Below, piece after piece: positions 34,657 through 44,039 of a stretch of 64,000 bases of DNA (its first letter is position 1; the number at the start of each line of letters is the position of its first letter). Below the pieces are notes generated by a model. That model was not told the DNA's origin, searched no databases, and saw nothing but the letters and a program-made list of their open reading frames with translations. The stretch covers positions 86,264 through 150,263 of the forward strand of contig NZ_JBJZOI010000018.1 of the NCBI RefSeq assembly GCF_047200635.1. The letters are read 5' to 3'. Made by a program: the position numbers and the translations under genes. The DNA comes from Saccharopolyspora_C sp047200635 (lineage in GTDB: Bacteria > Actinomycetota > Actinomycetes > Mycobacteriales > Pseudonocardiaceae).

Positions 34657-36054
34657 GTGACACGAACGTTGCGGGGCCGGCGGGTGCTCGTCGCGGGCGC
34701 CGGGGTGTCCGGGCGGTCCGCGGCCGAAGCGCTGCTGGACGCCGGTGCCGAGGTCACCGCCACCGACGCGTCCGAGGAGCGGCTCGCCGCGCTGGAGGCC
34801 GTCGAAGCCGGCGGCGGGCGGCTCCTAGCCGGGCTGCTCGAACCACCCGCCGGGACCGAGCTCGTCGTCACCAGCCCCGGCTGGAAGCCCACCGCGCCGC
34901 TGCTCGCCGCCGCCCGCGCCGCCGGGATCGAGATCATCGGCGAGGTCGAGCTCGCCTGGTGGCTCGACCGGGAACGGGACCGGCCCGCCGACTGGCTGGC
35001 CGTCACCGGCACCAACGGCAAGACCACCACGGTCACCATGCTCGAATCCGTGCTGCGCGCGGCGGACCTCGACGTCGTCGCCTGCGGCAACGTCGGGCTG
35101 CCCGTGGTCGACGCCGTCCGCGCCGGGCACCGGGTGCTCGCCGTCGAGCTCTCCAGCTTCCAGCTGCACTGGTCGAACTCGCTGGCCGCGCACGCGGGAG
35201 TCGTGCTCAACCTCGCCGACGACCACCTCGACTGGCACGGCACCCTCGACGCCTACGGAGCCGCCAAGGCCAAGGTGCACGCGGGCAACGTCGTCGCCGT
35301 GCACAACGCCGACGACGAGTGGTCCACCCGGCTCGCCACCGGCGCGGGCAGGCCCGCGTCGTTCACCCTCGGCGAGCCCCGGCCCGGGCAGCTCGGCATC
35401 ATCGGCGGGAACCTCGTCGACCGCGCCTTCGCGGACGAGGCCGACGGCGAGGTGCTCGCCGCCGTCGCCGACGTGCACCCCGGTGGGCCGCACAACCTCG
35501 CCAACGCCCTCGCCGCCGCCGCCCTCGCCCGCTCCTACGGGGTACCCGCCGACGCCGTGCGCCGCGGCCTGCGGGCGTTCCAACCGGGCGCGCACCGCTC
35601 CGCCGTCATCGCCGACACCGGCGGCACCACCTGGATCGACGACTCCAAGGCCACCAACCCGCACGCCGCCGACGCCGCGCTGCGCGCGCACGAGAGCGTC
35701 GTGTGGATCGCGGGCGGGCTGCTCAAGGGCGCCGACGTCGACGAACTCGTCGCCCGCAACGCCCACCGGCTCGCCGCCGCCGTCCTCATCGGACGGGACC
35801 GCGCCGCCTTCGCCGAAGCACTCGCCCGACACGCCCCCGAAGTGCCCGTCGAGCAGATCGCGGCGGGGGACGATAGCGGCATGTCCCAGGCCGTCGCCAA
35901 GGCCGCCGAGCACGCCGCACCGGGCACGGCCGTGCTGCTCGCACCCGCCGCCGCCTCGATGGACATGTTCACCGACTACGCGCACCGCGGGCGCGCCTTC
36001 GCCGACGCGGTGCGCGACCTGCCCGCCGCGCCCACCTCCGCCACCGGCGGGTGA
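34657..36054 (+). CDS. murD: UDP-MurNAc-L-alanine:D-glutamate ligase MurD
   Basis: MurD adds D-Glu to UDP-MurNAc-L-Ala. The 465-aa ligase has the Rossmann N-terminus VLVAGAGVSGRSAAEALL, the ATP loop VTGTNGKTTTVTML near 112, VLNLADDHLDWHGT and the C-terminal TWIDDSKATNPHAADAAL, typical of MurD. The GTG start is preceded by GGAGAGGAG. Its stop overlaps ftsW by GTGA. Confidence 0.97.
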   Translation: MTRTLRGRRVLVAGAGVSGRSAAEALLDAGAEVTATDASEERLAALEAVEAGGGRLLAGLLEPPAGTELVVTSPGWKPTAPLLAAARAAGIEIIGEVELAWWLDRERDRPADWLAVTGTNGKTTTVTMLESVLRAADLDVVACGNVGLPVVDAVRAGHRVLAVELSSFQLHWSNSLAAHAGVVLNLADDHLDWHGTLDAYGAAKAKVHAGNVVAVHNADDEWSTRLATGAGRPASFTLGEPRPGQLGIIGGNLVDRAFADEADGEVLAAVADVHPGGPHNLANALAAAALARSYGVPADAVRRGLRAFQPGAHRSAVIADTGGTTWIDDSKATNPHAADAALRAHESVVWIAGGLLKGADVDELVARNAHRLAAAVLIGRDRAAFAEALARHAPEVPVEQIAAGDDSGMSQAVAKAAEHAAPGTAVLLAPAAASMDMFTDYAHRGRAFADAVRDLPAAPTSATGG

Positions 36055-37484
36055 GCGCCGTGGCCACCTCCGCCGCCACCGCGCGCCGCCCCCGCCGGAC
36101 CCGCAAGCCCACGGGGCTCGCCGCCCTCACCACGCCGCTCACCGCCTGGCTCACCCGGCCGCTGGCCTCCTTCCACCTGCTGCTCGCGGTGTTCGGCCTG
36201 CTCACCGTCTTCGGGCTGGTCATGGTGCTCTCGGCGTCCAGCGTGGACTCGTTCACCAGCGCCGGGTCGTCCTACGACATCTTCATCCGCCAGGTGATCT
36301 ACTGCGCCGCCGGGCTCGTGCTGTTCTACGGCGCGCTGCGGCTGCCCGTGCGGCAGATGCGCAGGCACAGCCTCACCCTCTTCGGCGGCTGCCTGCTCCT
36401 GCTGCTGCTCGTGCTCACCCCGCTCGGCTCCGAGCGCAACGGCGCGCAGAGCTGGTTCGTGCTCGGCGGGATCTCCTTCCAGCCCGTCGAATTCGCCAAG
36501 ATCGCTTTCGCGCTCTGGGGTGCGCACGTGCTCGTCACCAAGCGCGGGCTGCTCACCCAGTACCGGCACCTGCTGGTACCCGTGGTGCCCGCCGCGATGC
36601 TGATGTTCGCGCTGGTCATGCTGCAGCCCGACCTCGGCTCCACCATCACGCTGTTCATCGTGCTGCTCGCGCTGATGTGGTTCGCCGGGGCGCCGCTGCG
36701 CCTCTTCGGCGTCTCCGTGCTCGGCGCCATCACCGCCGCCGTGGTGCTCGCGATGGCCGCGCAGTACCGGATGGCGCGGCTCACCGCTTTCCTCAACCCC
36801 TCCGCAGACCCCACCGGGCGCGGCTACCACGCGCGGCAGGCGCTGTTCGCCCTCGCCGACGGCGGGCTGTTCGGCCGGGGCCTCGGGCAGGGCTGGTCCA
36901 AGTGGCAGTACCTGCCCAACGCGCACAACGACTTCATCTTCGCCGTCATCGGCGAGGAGCTCGGCTTCGTCGGCTGCGCGATCGTGCTCATCCTGTTCGG
37001 CACCACCGCCTACGTGGGGATGCGCATCGCCGCCCGCAACACCGACCCGTGGATCCGGCTCGTGGCCGCGACCCTCACCGCCTGGCTCGTCGGACAGGCC
37101 GCGATCAACGTCGGTTACGTGGTGGGATTGCTGCCGATCACCGGGCTGCCGCTGCCGCTGATCTCCTCCGGCGGCTCCTCGGTGGTGACCAGCATGCTCG
37201 TGTTCGGGCTGCTGGCCAACTTCGCCCGCCACGAACCCGAGGCCATCGCCGCGCTACGGTCCTTGGGGCCAGGCCGCGTCGGGAAACTGCTGCGCCTGTC
37301 CACGCCCGAGCCGTACCGCCCGCCGGCGAGACGCCGCACGGCGCGCACCGCGCCCTCGACACGCCCCGGAGCGCGCAGCGCAGGGGCACAGCCGACCCGC
37401 CGGGGAGCACCGGACCCGCGGAACCGCACAGCGGCCCGCGGCAAGACCGGATCCCGGGCACAGACACGAGGAGGACCCCGTTGA
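36051..37484 (+). CDS. ftsW: Septal peptidoglycan glycosyltransferase FtsW
   Basis: FtsW is a SEDS polymerase that builds septal glycan strands from lipid II in partnership with FtsI. The 477-aa protein has a basic N-terminus, about ten membrane helices, the SEDS stretch FQPVEFAKIAFALW, MLQPDLGSTITLFIVLLALMW with the essential Asp, and GLPLPLISSGGSSVVTSML near the end. A basic, Pro/Arg-rich C-terminal tail of about 75 residues is predicted disordered, as in other actinomycetes, where it binds partners such as FtsZ or FtsI. GTG start; the stop overlaps the TTG of murG. Confidence 0.96.
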   Translation: MSAVATSAATARRPRRTRKPTGLAALTTPLTAWLTRPLASFHLLLAVFGLLTVFGLVMVLSASSVDSFTSAGSSYDIFIRQVIYCAAGLVLFYGALRLPVRQMRRHSLTLFGGCLLLLLLVLTPLGSERNGAQSWFVLGGISFQPVEFAKIAFALWGAHVLVTKRGLLTQYRHLLVPVVPAAMLMFALVMLQPDLGSTITLFIVLLALMWFAGAPLRLFGVSVLGAITAAVVLAMAAQYRMARLTAFLNPSADPTGRGYHARQALFALADGGLFGRGLGQGWSKWQYLPNAHNDFIFAVIGEELGFVGCAIVLILFGTTAYVGMRIAARNTDPWIRLVAATLTAWLVGQAAINVGYVVGLLPITGLPLPLISSGGSSVVTSMLVFGLLANFARHEPEAIAALRSLGPGRVGKLLRLSTPEPYRPPARRRTARTAPSTRPGARSAGAQPTRRGAPDPRNRTAARGKTGSRAQTRGGPR

Positions 37485-38611
37485 GCGGGCAGCACCCGGC
37501 CCCCGGACACCCCGGCCACCCCGCCCGGCGCGGCTTGTCCGTCGTCGTCGCGGGCGGTGGAACCGCCGGCCACATCGAGCCGGCCCTCGCCCTGGCCGAC
37601 GCCGTGCGCAGGCTCCGGCCCGACGCGCGCATCACCGCCCTCGGCACCGAACGCGGTCTCGAGAACCAGCTGGTGCCCGCCCGCGGCTACCCGCTGGAAC
37701 TCGTGCCGCCGGTGCCGATGCCGCGCAAGCCCAGCGCCGAACTGCTTCGGCTGCCGCTGAAGGTGCGGGACTCCGTGCGCAAGACCAAGGACGTGCTCGA
37801 ACGAGTGGGGGCCGACGTCGTCGTCGGCTTCGGCGGCTACGTCTCGCTGCCCGCCTACCTCGCGGCGCGCGGACGCACCCCGATCGTCGTGCACGAGGCC
37901 AACGCCCGCGCCGGGATGGCCAACAAGGTCGGTGCCCGGTTCGCCGAGCGCGTCCTCGCCGCCACTCCCGACAGCGGACTCGCCGGAGCGCGGCCGATCG
38001 GCATCCCGCTGCGCGAATCCATCACCAGCCTCGACCGCGGCGCGCTGCGGATGCAGGCCCGGCAGTTCTTCGGGCTGCACCCGCACGCGCCCGTCATCCT
38101 CGTGTTCGGCGGCTCGCAAGGCGCCCGCACCCTCAACACCGCGTTCTCCGGCGCCGCGCAGGCCCTCGGGCGGGCGGGCATCGGGGTGCTGCACGCCCAC
38201 GGTCCGAAGAACACCCTGGCCGTGCAGCAGGTCCCCGGGGCGCCCACCTACAACGCGGTCCCCTACCTGGAGCGGATGGACCTCGCCTACGCGGCCGCCG
38301 ACCTCGTGGTGTGCCGCTCCGGGGCGATGACCGTCGCCGAGGTCTCCGCGGTGGGCCTGCCCGCCGTCTTCGTCCCGCTGCCGCACGGCAACGGCGAGCA
38401 GGCGCTCAACGCGCAGCCCGTCGTGTCCGCCGGCGGCGCGCTGCTCGTCTCCGACGAGGACATGACCCCCGACAAGGTCATCAACGAGATCCTGCCGCTG
38501 GGCCGCGACCCGCAGCGGCTGCAGATGATGAGCCGTGCCACGCTGGGCACCGGGCACCGCGAAGCGGACCAGGTGCTCGCGCGCATCGTGCTGGAGGTGG
38601 CCGGCCAGTGA
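37481..38611 (+). CDS. murG: Lipid II-forming GlcNAc transferase MurG
   Basis: MurG adds GlcNAc to lipid I on the inner membrane face. The 376-aa GT28 protein has VVVAGGGTAGHIEPALALA near residue 15, VVGFGGYVSLPAYLAA, VVHEANARAGMANKV, VFGGSQGARTLN and CRSGAMTVAEVSAVGLPAVFVP, all diagnostic. I place the start at TTG 37481, overlapping the ftsW stop (TTGA), because AGGAGGA lies 5-6 bases upstream; the frame is open far upstream inside murD and ftsW. The first 15 residues are Pro/His/Gly-rich. The stop overlaps the murC GTG. Confidence 0.96.
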   Translation: MSGQHPAPGHPGHPARRGLSVVVAGGGTAGHIEPALALADAVRRLRPDARITALGTERGLENQLVPARGYPLELVPPVPMPRKPSAELLRLPLKVRDSVRKTKDVLERVGADVVVGFGGYVSLPAYLAARGRTPIVVHEANARAGMANKVGARFAERVLAATPDSGLAGARPIGIPLRESITSLDRGALRMQARQFFGLHPHAPVILVFGGSQGARTLNTAFSGAAQALGRAGIGVLHAHGPKNTLAVQQVPGAPTYNAVPYLERMDLAYAAADLVVCRSGAMTVAEVSAVGLPAVFVPLPHGNGEQALNAQPVVSAGGALLVSDEDMTPDKVINEILPLGRDPQRLQMMSRATLGTGHREADQVLARIVLEVAGQ

Positions 38612-40056
38612 CCGAACCGCAGACCGCGGAACGCAGCGGCACCGACGACCTGCTCGCCAGGGTGCACCTCGTGGGCATCGGCGGCGCCGGCATGAGCGGC
38701 ATCGCACGCATCCTGCTCGCCCGGGACCGGGAGGTCTCCGGCTCCGACGCCCGCGACTCCCGCACCGTGCTCGCGCTGCGCGCCCAGGGCGCGCACGTCG
38801 CCCTCGGCCACCGGGGGGAGAACCTCGACCAGCTCGACCAGGACCCGACCGCCATCGTGGTGTCCACCGCGATCCGGCCGGACAACCCCGAACTGCTCGA
38901 AGCCCAGCGCCGCGGCGTGGCCGTGCTGCGCCGGGCCGAAGCGCTCGCCGCGCTCATGACCGAGCACCGGGTCGCCTGCGTCGCGGGCACCCACGGCAAG
39001 ACCTCCACCACCTCGATGCTCACCGTGGCGTTGCAGCACTGCAGGCTCGACCCGTCGTTCGCCATCGGCGGCGACCTCAACGAGTCCGGAGCCAACGCCC
39101 ACCACGGCGAGGGCGGCGTGTTCGTCGCCGAGGCCGACGAGAGCGACGGCTCGTTCCTCGTCTTCGCCCCCTCGGTGGCGGTGGTGACCAACGTCGAACC
39201 CGACCACCTCGACCACCACGGCACCGCCGAGGCCTACACCGAGGTGTTCGACGAGTTCGTCCGCCGGGTGGAACCCGGCGGGGTGCTCATCGCCAACGCC
39301 GACGACCCCGGTTCCGCGCGGCTCGCCGGGCAGGCCGAGGCCGCCGGGCTGCGGGTGCGCCGGTACGGGCGCGAGGCGACCGGGGCGCAGGACGCCCGCA
39401 TCGTCGACTACCGGCCCGAGCACGGCGCCGGGGTCGCGGCCGTCGAGCTCGGCGGGCAGCGGGTCGACGTGCAGGTCTCGGTGCCCGGGGAGCACATGGC
39501 GGGCAACGCCGTCGCCGCCCTGCTCGCCGGGCTCGAACTCGGCGCGCCGCTGGAGGAGCTGCTGGACGGGCTCGCCGCGTTCGGCGGGGTGCGCCGCCGG
39601 TTCGAGTTCAAGGGCCAGGCCGGCGGGGTGCTGGTCTACGACGACTACGCCCACCACCCCACCGAGGTCGACGCGCAGCTGCGCGCCGCCCGGCCCGTCG
39701 CCGGGGACGGGCGGCTGATCGTGGTGTTCCAGCCGCACCTGTTCTCCCGGACCGCCACCTTCTCCGCCGAGTTCGCCGCGGCGCTCGCCCTCGCCGACGA
39801 GGTCGTCGTGCTCGACGTCTACGGCGCGCGGGAGGACCCGCGGCCCGGGGTGACCGGGGCGCTCATCGCCGACGCGATCCCGGGTGCGCCGGAGCGGGTG
39901 CACTTCGAGCCCTCGCTGACCGCGGCGGCCCCGCTGGTCGCCGGGCTCGCCGCGCCCGGGGACCTGGTGCTGACCATGGGTGCCGGGGACGTGACGATGC
40001 TCGGCCCGGAGATCCTCGGCGAGCTGGAGCGGATGGCGGGCGGGGCCGCGGGATGA
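38608..40056 (+). CDS. murC: UDP-MurNAc:L-alanine ligase MurC
   Basis: MurC adds the first residue, L-Ala, to UDP-MurNAc. The 482-aa enzyme has VHLVGIGGAGMSGIARILL at about 17-35, the ATP loop VAGTHGKTSTTSML near 127, EADESDGSFL, TNVEPDHLDHHGTAEAY and VYDDYAHHPTEVDAQL in the C-terminal part. It is linked by 4-bp overlaps to murG (GTGA) and ftsQ (ATGA). Confidence 0.97.
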   Translation: MTEPQTAERSGTDDLLARVHLVGIGGAGMSGIARILLARDREVSGSDARDSRTVLALRAQGAHVALGHRGENLDQLDQDPTAIVVSTAIRPDNPELLEAQRRGVAVLRRAEALAALMTEHRVACVAGTHGKTSTTSMLTVALQHCRLDPSFAIGGDLNESGANAHHGEGGVFVAEADESDGSFLVFAPSVAVVTNVEPDHLDHHGTAEAYTEVFDEFVRRVEPGGVLIANADDPGSARLAGQAEAAGLRVRRYGREATGAQDARIVDYRPEHGAGVAAVELGGQRVDVQVSVPGEHMAGNAVAALLAGLELGAPLEELLDGLAAFGGVRRRFEFKGQAGGVLVYDDYAHHPTEVDAQLRAARPVAGDGRLIVVFQPHLFSRTATFSAEFAAALALADEVVVLDVYGAREDPRPGVTGALIADAIPGAPERVHFEPSLTAAAPLVAGLAAPGDLVLTMGAGDVTMLGPEILGELERMAGGAAG

Positions 40057-40796
40057 GCCCCGCGGGGCGGGCCGCGAACCGGCCGGGGGCGCGCAGCACC
40101 CGCGGCCGGCCGGTGCGCGGGCGGCAGCGGCGCCCCGACCGCCGCTGGCTGCTGCTCCTGGGGATGGCCGCGGTCACCCTCGTGGTGCTCGTCCTGTACT
40201 TCACGCCGCTGCTCGGGGTGCGGTCGGTGCGGGTCGCCGGGATCGACGCGGTGCCCGAGGGCGTGGTGCTGGACACCGCCGGGATCGAACCCGGCGCGCC
40301 GATGCTCCAGGTCGACGCGGCCGAGGTGCGGACCCGCCTCGGCGCGGTGCCGGAGATCGCCGACACCGAGGTCGACCTGGAGTGGCCCTCGACGGTGCTG
40401 CTGCGGGTCACCGAGCGAACGCCCGTCGCGTTCCTGCCCGCGGACGGGCCCGGGGACAGCGGGGTGCGGTTGATCGACTCGGCGGGAGTGCCGTTCCGCA
40501 CCGTGCCGCGGCCACCTCCCGGGCTCACCCTGCTGCGGCTGGGCGAGGACCGCGCCGAGGGGGTGCGGACGGCGATGCTCGCGCTCACCTCGCTGCCGCC
40601 GGAGCTGCGCGCGCAGGTGACGGAGGTGCGCGCGGAGCGGCCGCAGGACCTGCACCTCGGGCTGACCGGTGGGCGGTCGGTCCACTGGGGGGAGAGCGCC
40701 GGATCGGCGCGGAAGGCGGCCATCCTGCCGCCGCTGCTCACCCGGGAGGGCGAGGTCTACGACGTGACCAGCCCGGACCTGCCCACCGTGGCGTGA
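40053..40796 (+). CDS. ftsQ: Cell division protein FtsQ/DivIB
   Basis: FtsQ is a bitopic scaffold of the divisome. The 247-aa protein has a basic cytoplasmic N-terminus with RGRPVRGRQRRPDRR, one membrane helix (about 33-53), a POTRA domain starting VRSVRVAGIDAVPEGVVLD (about 58-125), and an FtsQ beta domain to the end. It is the last gene of the coupled dcw series. In most actinomycetes ftsZ follows at once, but here a 5.5-kb insertion intervenes. Confidence 0.95.
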   Translation: MSPAGRAANRPGARSTRGRPVRGRQRRPDRRWLLLLGMAAVTLVVLVLYFTPLLGVRSVRVAGIDAVPEGVVLDTAGIEPGAPMLQVDAAEVRTRLGAVPEIADTEVDLEWPSTVLLRVTERTPVAFLPADGPGDSGVRLIDSAGVPFRTVPRPPPGLTLLRLGEDRAEGVRTAMLALTSLPPELRAQVTEVRAERPQDLHLGLTGGRSVHWGESAGSARKAAILPPLLTREGEVYDVTSPDLPTVA

Positions 40797-40928
40797 TCTC
40801 GCGCCGACGACCCGGGGGAGCCCGGTTCGCCTGACGGTGCGCTCCGGAAGCGGTGGCCCGGGCGGGGATGCGGCCGGGCCGCGCCACCGGGGTGCCGCGC
40901 GGGAGGCGGGCGTCCCCGGAACGGCTCA

Positions 40929-40958
40929 TTGACCGTGATCCACGAACCCCACTAGCGT
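40929..40958 (+). promoter_or_regulatory. Promoter of the sugar ABC transporter operon
   Basis: TTGACC and TAGCGT are 18 bases apart. The predicted start of transcription (about 40965) falls inside the palindrome at 40961-40972, so binding there would block initiation. Confidence 0.6.
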
Positions 40959-40960
40959 CG

Positions 40961-40972
40961 GAAAACGTTTTC
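40961..40972. promoter_or_regulatory. LacI-type operator palindrome
   Basis: GAAAACGTTTTC is a perfect 12-bp palindrome with the central CG typical of LacI/GalR-family operators of sugar-uptake genes. No LacI regulator is encoded in the window. Confidence 0.65.
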
Positions 40973-40984
40973 TGGGGGTGGGGC

Positions 40985-42304
40985 ATGGGCGTCACTATCA
41001 GCAGGCGGACCGCGTTGTGCGGAGCGGGCGCGGCCCTGCTCGCGGGAGCCACCGGCTGCGCCCCCGCCCGCGACCCCCGCGAGATCAGCCTGTGGAACTT
41101 CTACGGGCCCGGTGGCCAGACCAAGAGCCAGAACGACTGGATCATCCGGCTCGCGGCGGACTGGAACGCCACCCACGAGGTGCGGGTGCGGTTGCGCTAC
41201 CTGCCGAACAAGGACTACAAGTCCGGACCGAGCTTGCAGACCGCGTTCAGCGCTGGTGCCGGGCCGGACGTCTTCCTGCTCAGCCCGGGTGACTTCCTGC
41301 GCTACTACAACGGCGGCGCGCTGGCCGACCTCACGCCGCACCTGGAACCCGGTGCCCGGGAGGACTTCCGGCCCGAGGTGCTCGCCACCCGGCTCGTGGA
41401 CGACCGGATCTACGGGCTGCCGATGGAGATCGAACCGCTCGCGCTGTTCTACGCCGAGGACGCCTTCGAACGCGCCGGGCTCTCCGAAGGGGACCTGCCC
41501 CGCACCTGGGACGACCTGCTGGGGCTGGCCGAGCGGCTCACCACGCGCGACCGGTTCGGGCTGCTGCTGGAGACGAACCCGGGCTACTACCAGAACTTCA
41601 CCTGGTACCCGTGGCTGTGGATGACCGGCGGAGAGGTCCTCGCCCCCGGCCAGCGCAGCGCTTTCGACTCGCCCGCGACGCGGCGCGCGCTGGGCCTGTG
41701 GCAGGACGCCGTGCGCCGCGGCTGCGCGCCCCGGCGGGTGCGCGGGGAGGGCGGCAACGACTCGATCTCCAACCTCGCCGAGGGCTACTGCGCCATGCAG
41801 CAGCTCGGCATCTGGGGCATCGCCGAGATGGCCGAGCAGGCACCCGGCTTCCGCTACGGCGTGGTGCCGATGCCCGCGCCACCCGGAGGCACCGCCACCA
41901 CCGCGCTGGGCAGCTGGGCCATGGTCGCCAACGCGCGCGGGGCCAACCCCGAGGCCGCGGCCGAGTTCGTCGCCTGGGCGCTCGGATCCTCCGATCCCGC
42001 CTGCGTCGAGCGGATGCGGCAGTGGAACACCGAGGCCAAGACCAACGTGCCGCCCCGCTACTCGGTGCAGCGCGCCGCCGAGGAGCGCGGTGCCTTCGAC
42101 TCCGGTCCGATGCGGGTGTTCGCCGAGCAGGTGATGCCGGGAGCGCGACCCGAACCCCGCTACCCGCCGGAGGTCTACCGGGCGATCTCGGACGCGCTGC
42201 AGGCCTGCCAGCTCGGCGGCGCCGACCCGGCGGCGGCCGCGGCGGCGGCCTCCGAGCAGATCGACACCTTCCTGGCCGGGTACGAGGGGGCGGCGATCGC
42301 ATGA
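40985..42304 (+). CDS. Extracellular solute-binding lipoprotein of a sugar ABC importer
   Basis: The 439-aa protein starts with ISRRTALCGAGAALLAGATGC, combining a twin-Arg-like n-region with a lipobox ending at Cys23, so it is probably exported and lipid-anchored. The rest fits family-1 (MalE-like) binding proteins: LWNFYGPGGQTK, GAGPDVFLLSPGDFLRYYNGG, and IYGLPMEIEPLALFYAEDAFE. It would capture a mono- or oligosaccharide for the two permeases that follow. ATG 40985 lies 12 bases after the operator; GGGGGTGGGG may serve as ribosome site. The stop overlaps the first permease. Confidence 0.92.
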   Translation: MGVTISRRTALCGAGAALLAGATGCAPARDPREISLWNFYGPGGQTKSQNDWIIRLAADWNATHEVRVRLRYLPNKDYKSGPSLQTAFSAGAGPDVFLLSPGDFLRYYNGGALADLTPHLEPGAREDFRPEVLATRLVDDRIYGLPMEIEPLALFYAEDAFERAGLSEGDLPRTWDDLLGLAERLTTRDRFGLLLETNPGYYQNFTWYPWLWMTGGEVLAPGQRSAFDSPATRRALGLWQDAVRRGCAPRRVRGEGGNDSISNLAEGYCAMQQLGIWGIAEMAEQAPGFRYGVVPMPAPPGGTATTALGSWAMVANARGANPEAAAEFVAWALGSSDPACVERMRQWNTEAKTNVPPRYSVQRAAEERGAFDSGPMRVFAEQVMPGARPEPRYPPEVYRAISDALQACQLGGADPAAAAAAASEQIDTFLAGYEGAAIA

Positions 42305-43185
42305 GCGCGCGACGGGCCGACGGCAGGGCCGCGCTCGGCTTCCTCGCCCCGGACGGGCTGGGGCTGCTGGTGTTCGTGCTCGTCCCGACGGTGCTGGCGC
42401 TCGTCGTCGGGCTGTTCGACGTCGACGGGTTCGGCAACGTGGCCTGGGCGGGGCTGGACAACTTCCGGCTGATGGCCGGGGACGGTCTGCTGTGGCGGAG
42501 CTTCGGGGTGACGGCGCTGTACGCGGTGCTGTTCGTGCCGCTGGTGTTCGCCTGCGGACTGGGTCTGGCGCTGCTGGTCAAGGACCACTTCCCCGGGGTG
42601 GGGGCGGTGCGGGCCGCGCTGTTCCTGCCGAACGCGGTGAGCCTCGTCGTCATCGGCTTGCTGTGGCAGTTCCTGCTCGCCGACAAGACCGGGCTGGTCA
42701 GCCGGGTGTTCGCCGCGTTCGGAGTGGACGGGGTCTCCTTCCTCGGGGATCCCGACCTGGCGCTGATCACGCTCGTGCTGATCAGCGTCTGGTTCCTGAT
42801 GGGCTACCAGATGCTGATCTTCCTCGGCGGCTTGCACGACATCCCCGGTGACCTCTACGACGCGGCCACCGTCGACGGGGCCGGCGCCTGGCACCGGTTC
42901 CGGCACGTCACCTGGCCGATGCTGCGCCCCACGAGCTTCTTCGTGCTCGTCACCTCGACCATCAACGCCGTCACCGGGTTGCAGGCCTTCGACCTCGTCT
43001 TCGTCACCACCTCGGGCGGTCCCGCGAACGCCACCTCCACCATCGTCTACTACGCCTACCAGCAGGCGTTCCAGTTCGGCCGGTTCGGCTACGCGGCCGC
43101 GATCTGCGCGCTGCTGGTGCTGCTGCTGGGCACGATCACCGGATCGCTGTTCGCCGTGACCCGAGGAGGCCGGTTCGATGCGTAG
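42301..43185 (+). CDS. Sugar ABC transporter permease (MalF/UgpA type)
   Basis: The 294-aa protein has six membrane helices and the cytoplasmic EAA loop in the form YDAATVDGAGAWHRFRHVTWPML (about residues 183-205), which docks with an ATPase. FDLVFVTTSGGPANATSTIVYY is typical of MalF/UgpA-type sugar permeases. ATG overlaps the binding-protein stop, and its own end overlaps the next permease by 8 bp. No ATPase gene is in the operon, so a shared MsiK-like ATPase is presumed. Confidence 0.92.
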   Translation: MSARRADGRAALGFLAPDGLGLLVFVLVPTVLALVVGLFDVDGFGNVAWAGLDNFRLMAGDGLLWRSFGVTALYAVLFVPLVFACGLGLALLVKDHFPGVGAVRAALFLPNAVSLVVIGLLWQFLLADKTGLVSRVFAAFGVDGVSFLGDPDLALITLVLISVWFLMGYQMLIFLGGLHDIPGDLYDAATVDGAGAWHRFRHVTWPMLRPTSFFVLVTSTINAVTGLQAFDLVFVTTSGGPANATSTIVYYAYQQAFQFGRFGYAAAICALLVLLLGTITGSLFAVTRGGRFDA

Positions 43186-43981
43186 CGGGATCCGCGCGCG
43201 GGCGGTGGCCGGTCACCTGGTGGCGCTGCTGACGGTCGCGCCGCTGCTGTGGCTGCTGCTGGCGGCGTTCCGGCCGGAGGACGAGCTGTTCTCGGCGAGC
43301 TGGCCGAGCTCGCTCACCCTGGCCAACGTCGGCTACGTGCTCACCGAGGTGCCGTTCCTGCGGTACCTCGCCAACAGCGCGTTCGTCTCGGCCACCGTGA
43401 CCGCCGCGGCGCTGCTGCTGCACTCGATGGCCGCCTACGCCCTGGCCCGGCTGCACTTCCGGGGCCGGGGCGTCGCGTTCGCCGCGGTCATCGCCACGCT
43501 GCTCATCTCGCTGCCGGTGATCCTGGTGCCGCTGTTCCTCGTGGTCCGCACCCTCGGGCTCGTCGACACCTACGCGGGGCTCATCGTGCCCGGGGTGTTC
43601 AACGCCTTCGGCATCTTCCTGCTGCGGCAGTTCTACCTCGGCGTGCCGCGCGAGCTGGAGGACGCGGCGCAGCTCGACGGCTGCGGGCACTGGCGCACCT
43701 ACTGGCACGTGGTGCTGCCGCTGAGCAGGCCGATGCTCTCCGCGCTGGCGGTGCTCTTCTTCCTGGCGAACTGGAACTCCTTCCTGTGGCCGCTGGCCGT
43801 CGCCCAGGACGAGTCGCTGCGCGTCGTGCAGGTCGGGATCGCCTCGCTGCAGGGCCAGTACGCCACCAAGCAGCACTACGTCATCGCCGCGGCGCTGCTG
43901 GCGGCGATCCCGACGGTGCTGGTGTTCCTGCTCGGCCAGCGCAAGCTGATCGACTCGCTGAAGACCACCGGGCTGAAGTGA
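43178..43981 (+). CDS. Sugar ABC transporter permease (MalG/UgpE type)
   Basis: The 267-aa protein has six membrane helices and the EAA loop LEDAAQLDGCGHWRTYWHVVLPLS (near residue 160; the motif is longer than quoted families show only by position). AFRPEDELFSASWPSSLTLANV and the terminal GQRKLIDSLKTTGLK are typical of MalG-type subunits, where the C-terminus contacts the ATPase. It ends 58 bp before the regulator gene. Confidence 0.92.
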   Translation: MRSGIRARAVAGHLVALLTVAPLLWLLLAAFRPEDELFSASWPSSLTLANVGYVLTEVPFLRYLANSAFVSATVTAAALLLHSMAAYALARLHFRGRGVAFAAVIATLLISLPVILVPLFLVVRTLGLVDTYAGLIVPGVFNAFGIFLLRQFYLGVPRELEDAAQLDGCGHWRTYWHVVLPLSRPMLSALAVLFFLANWNSFLWPLAVAQDESLRVVQVGIASLQGQYATKQHYVIAAALLAAIPTVLVFLLGQRKLIDSLKTTGLK

Positions 43982-44039
43982 ATCCGGTCCCGTCGGTGGG
44001 CTCCCGTACCGTGCGCGGGGAACGGCGGGGAGGAGCGCG

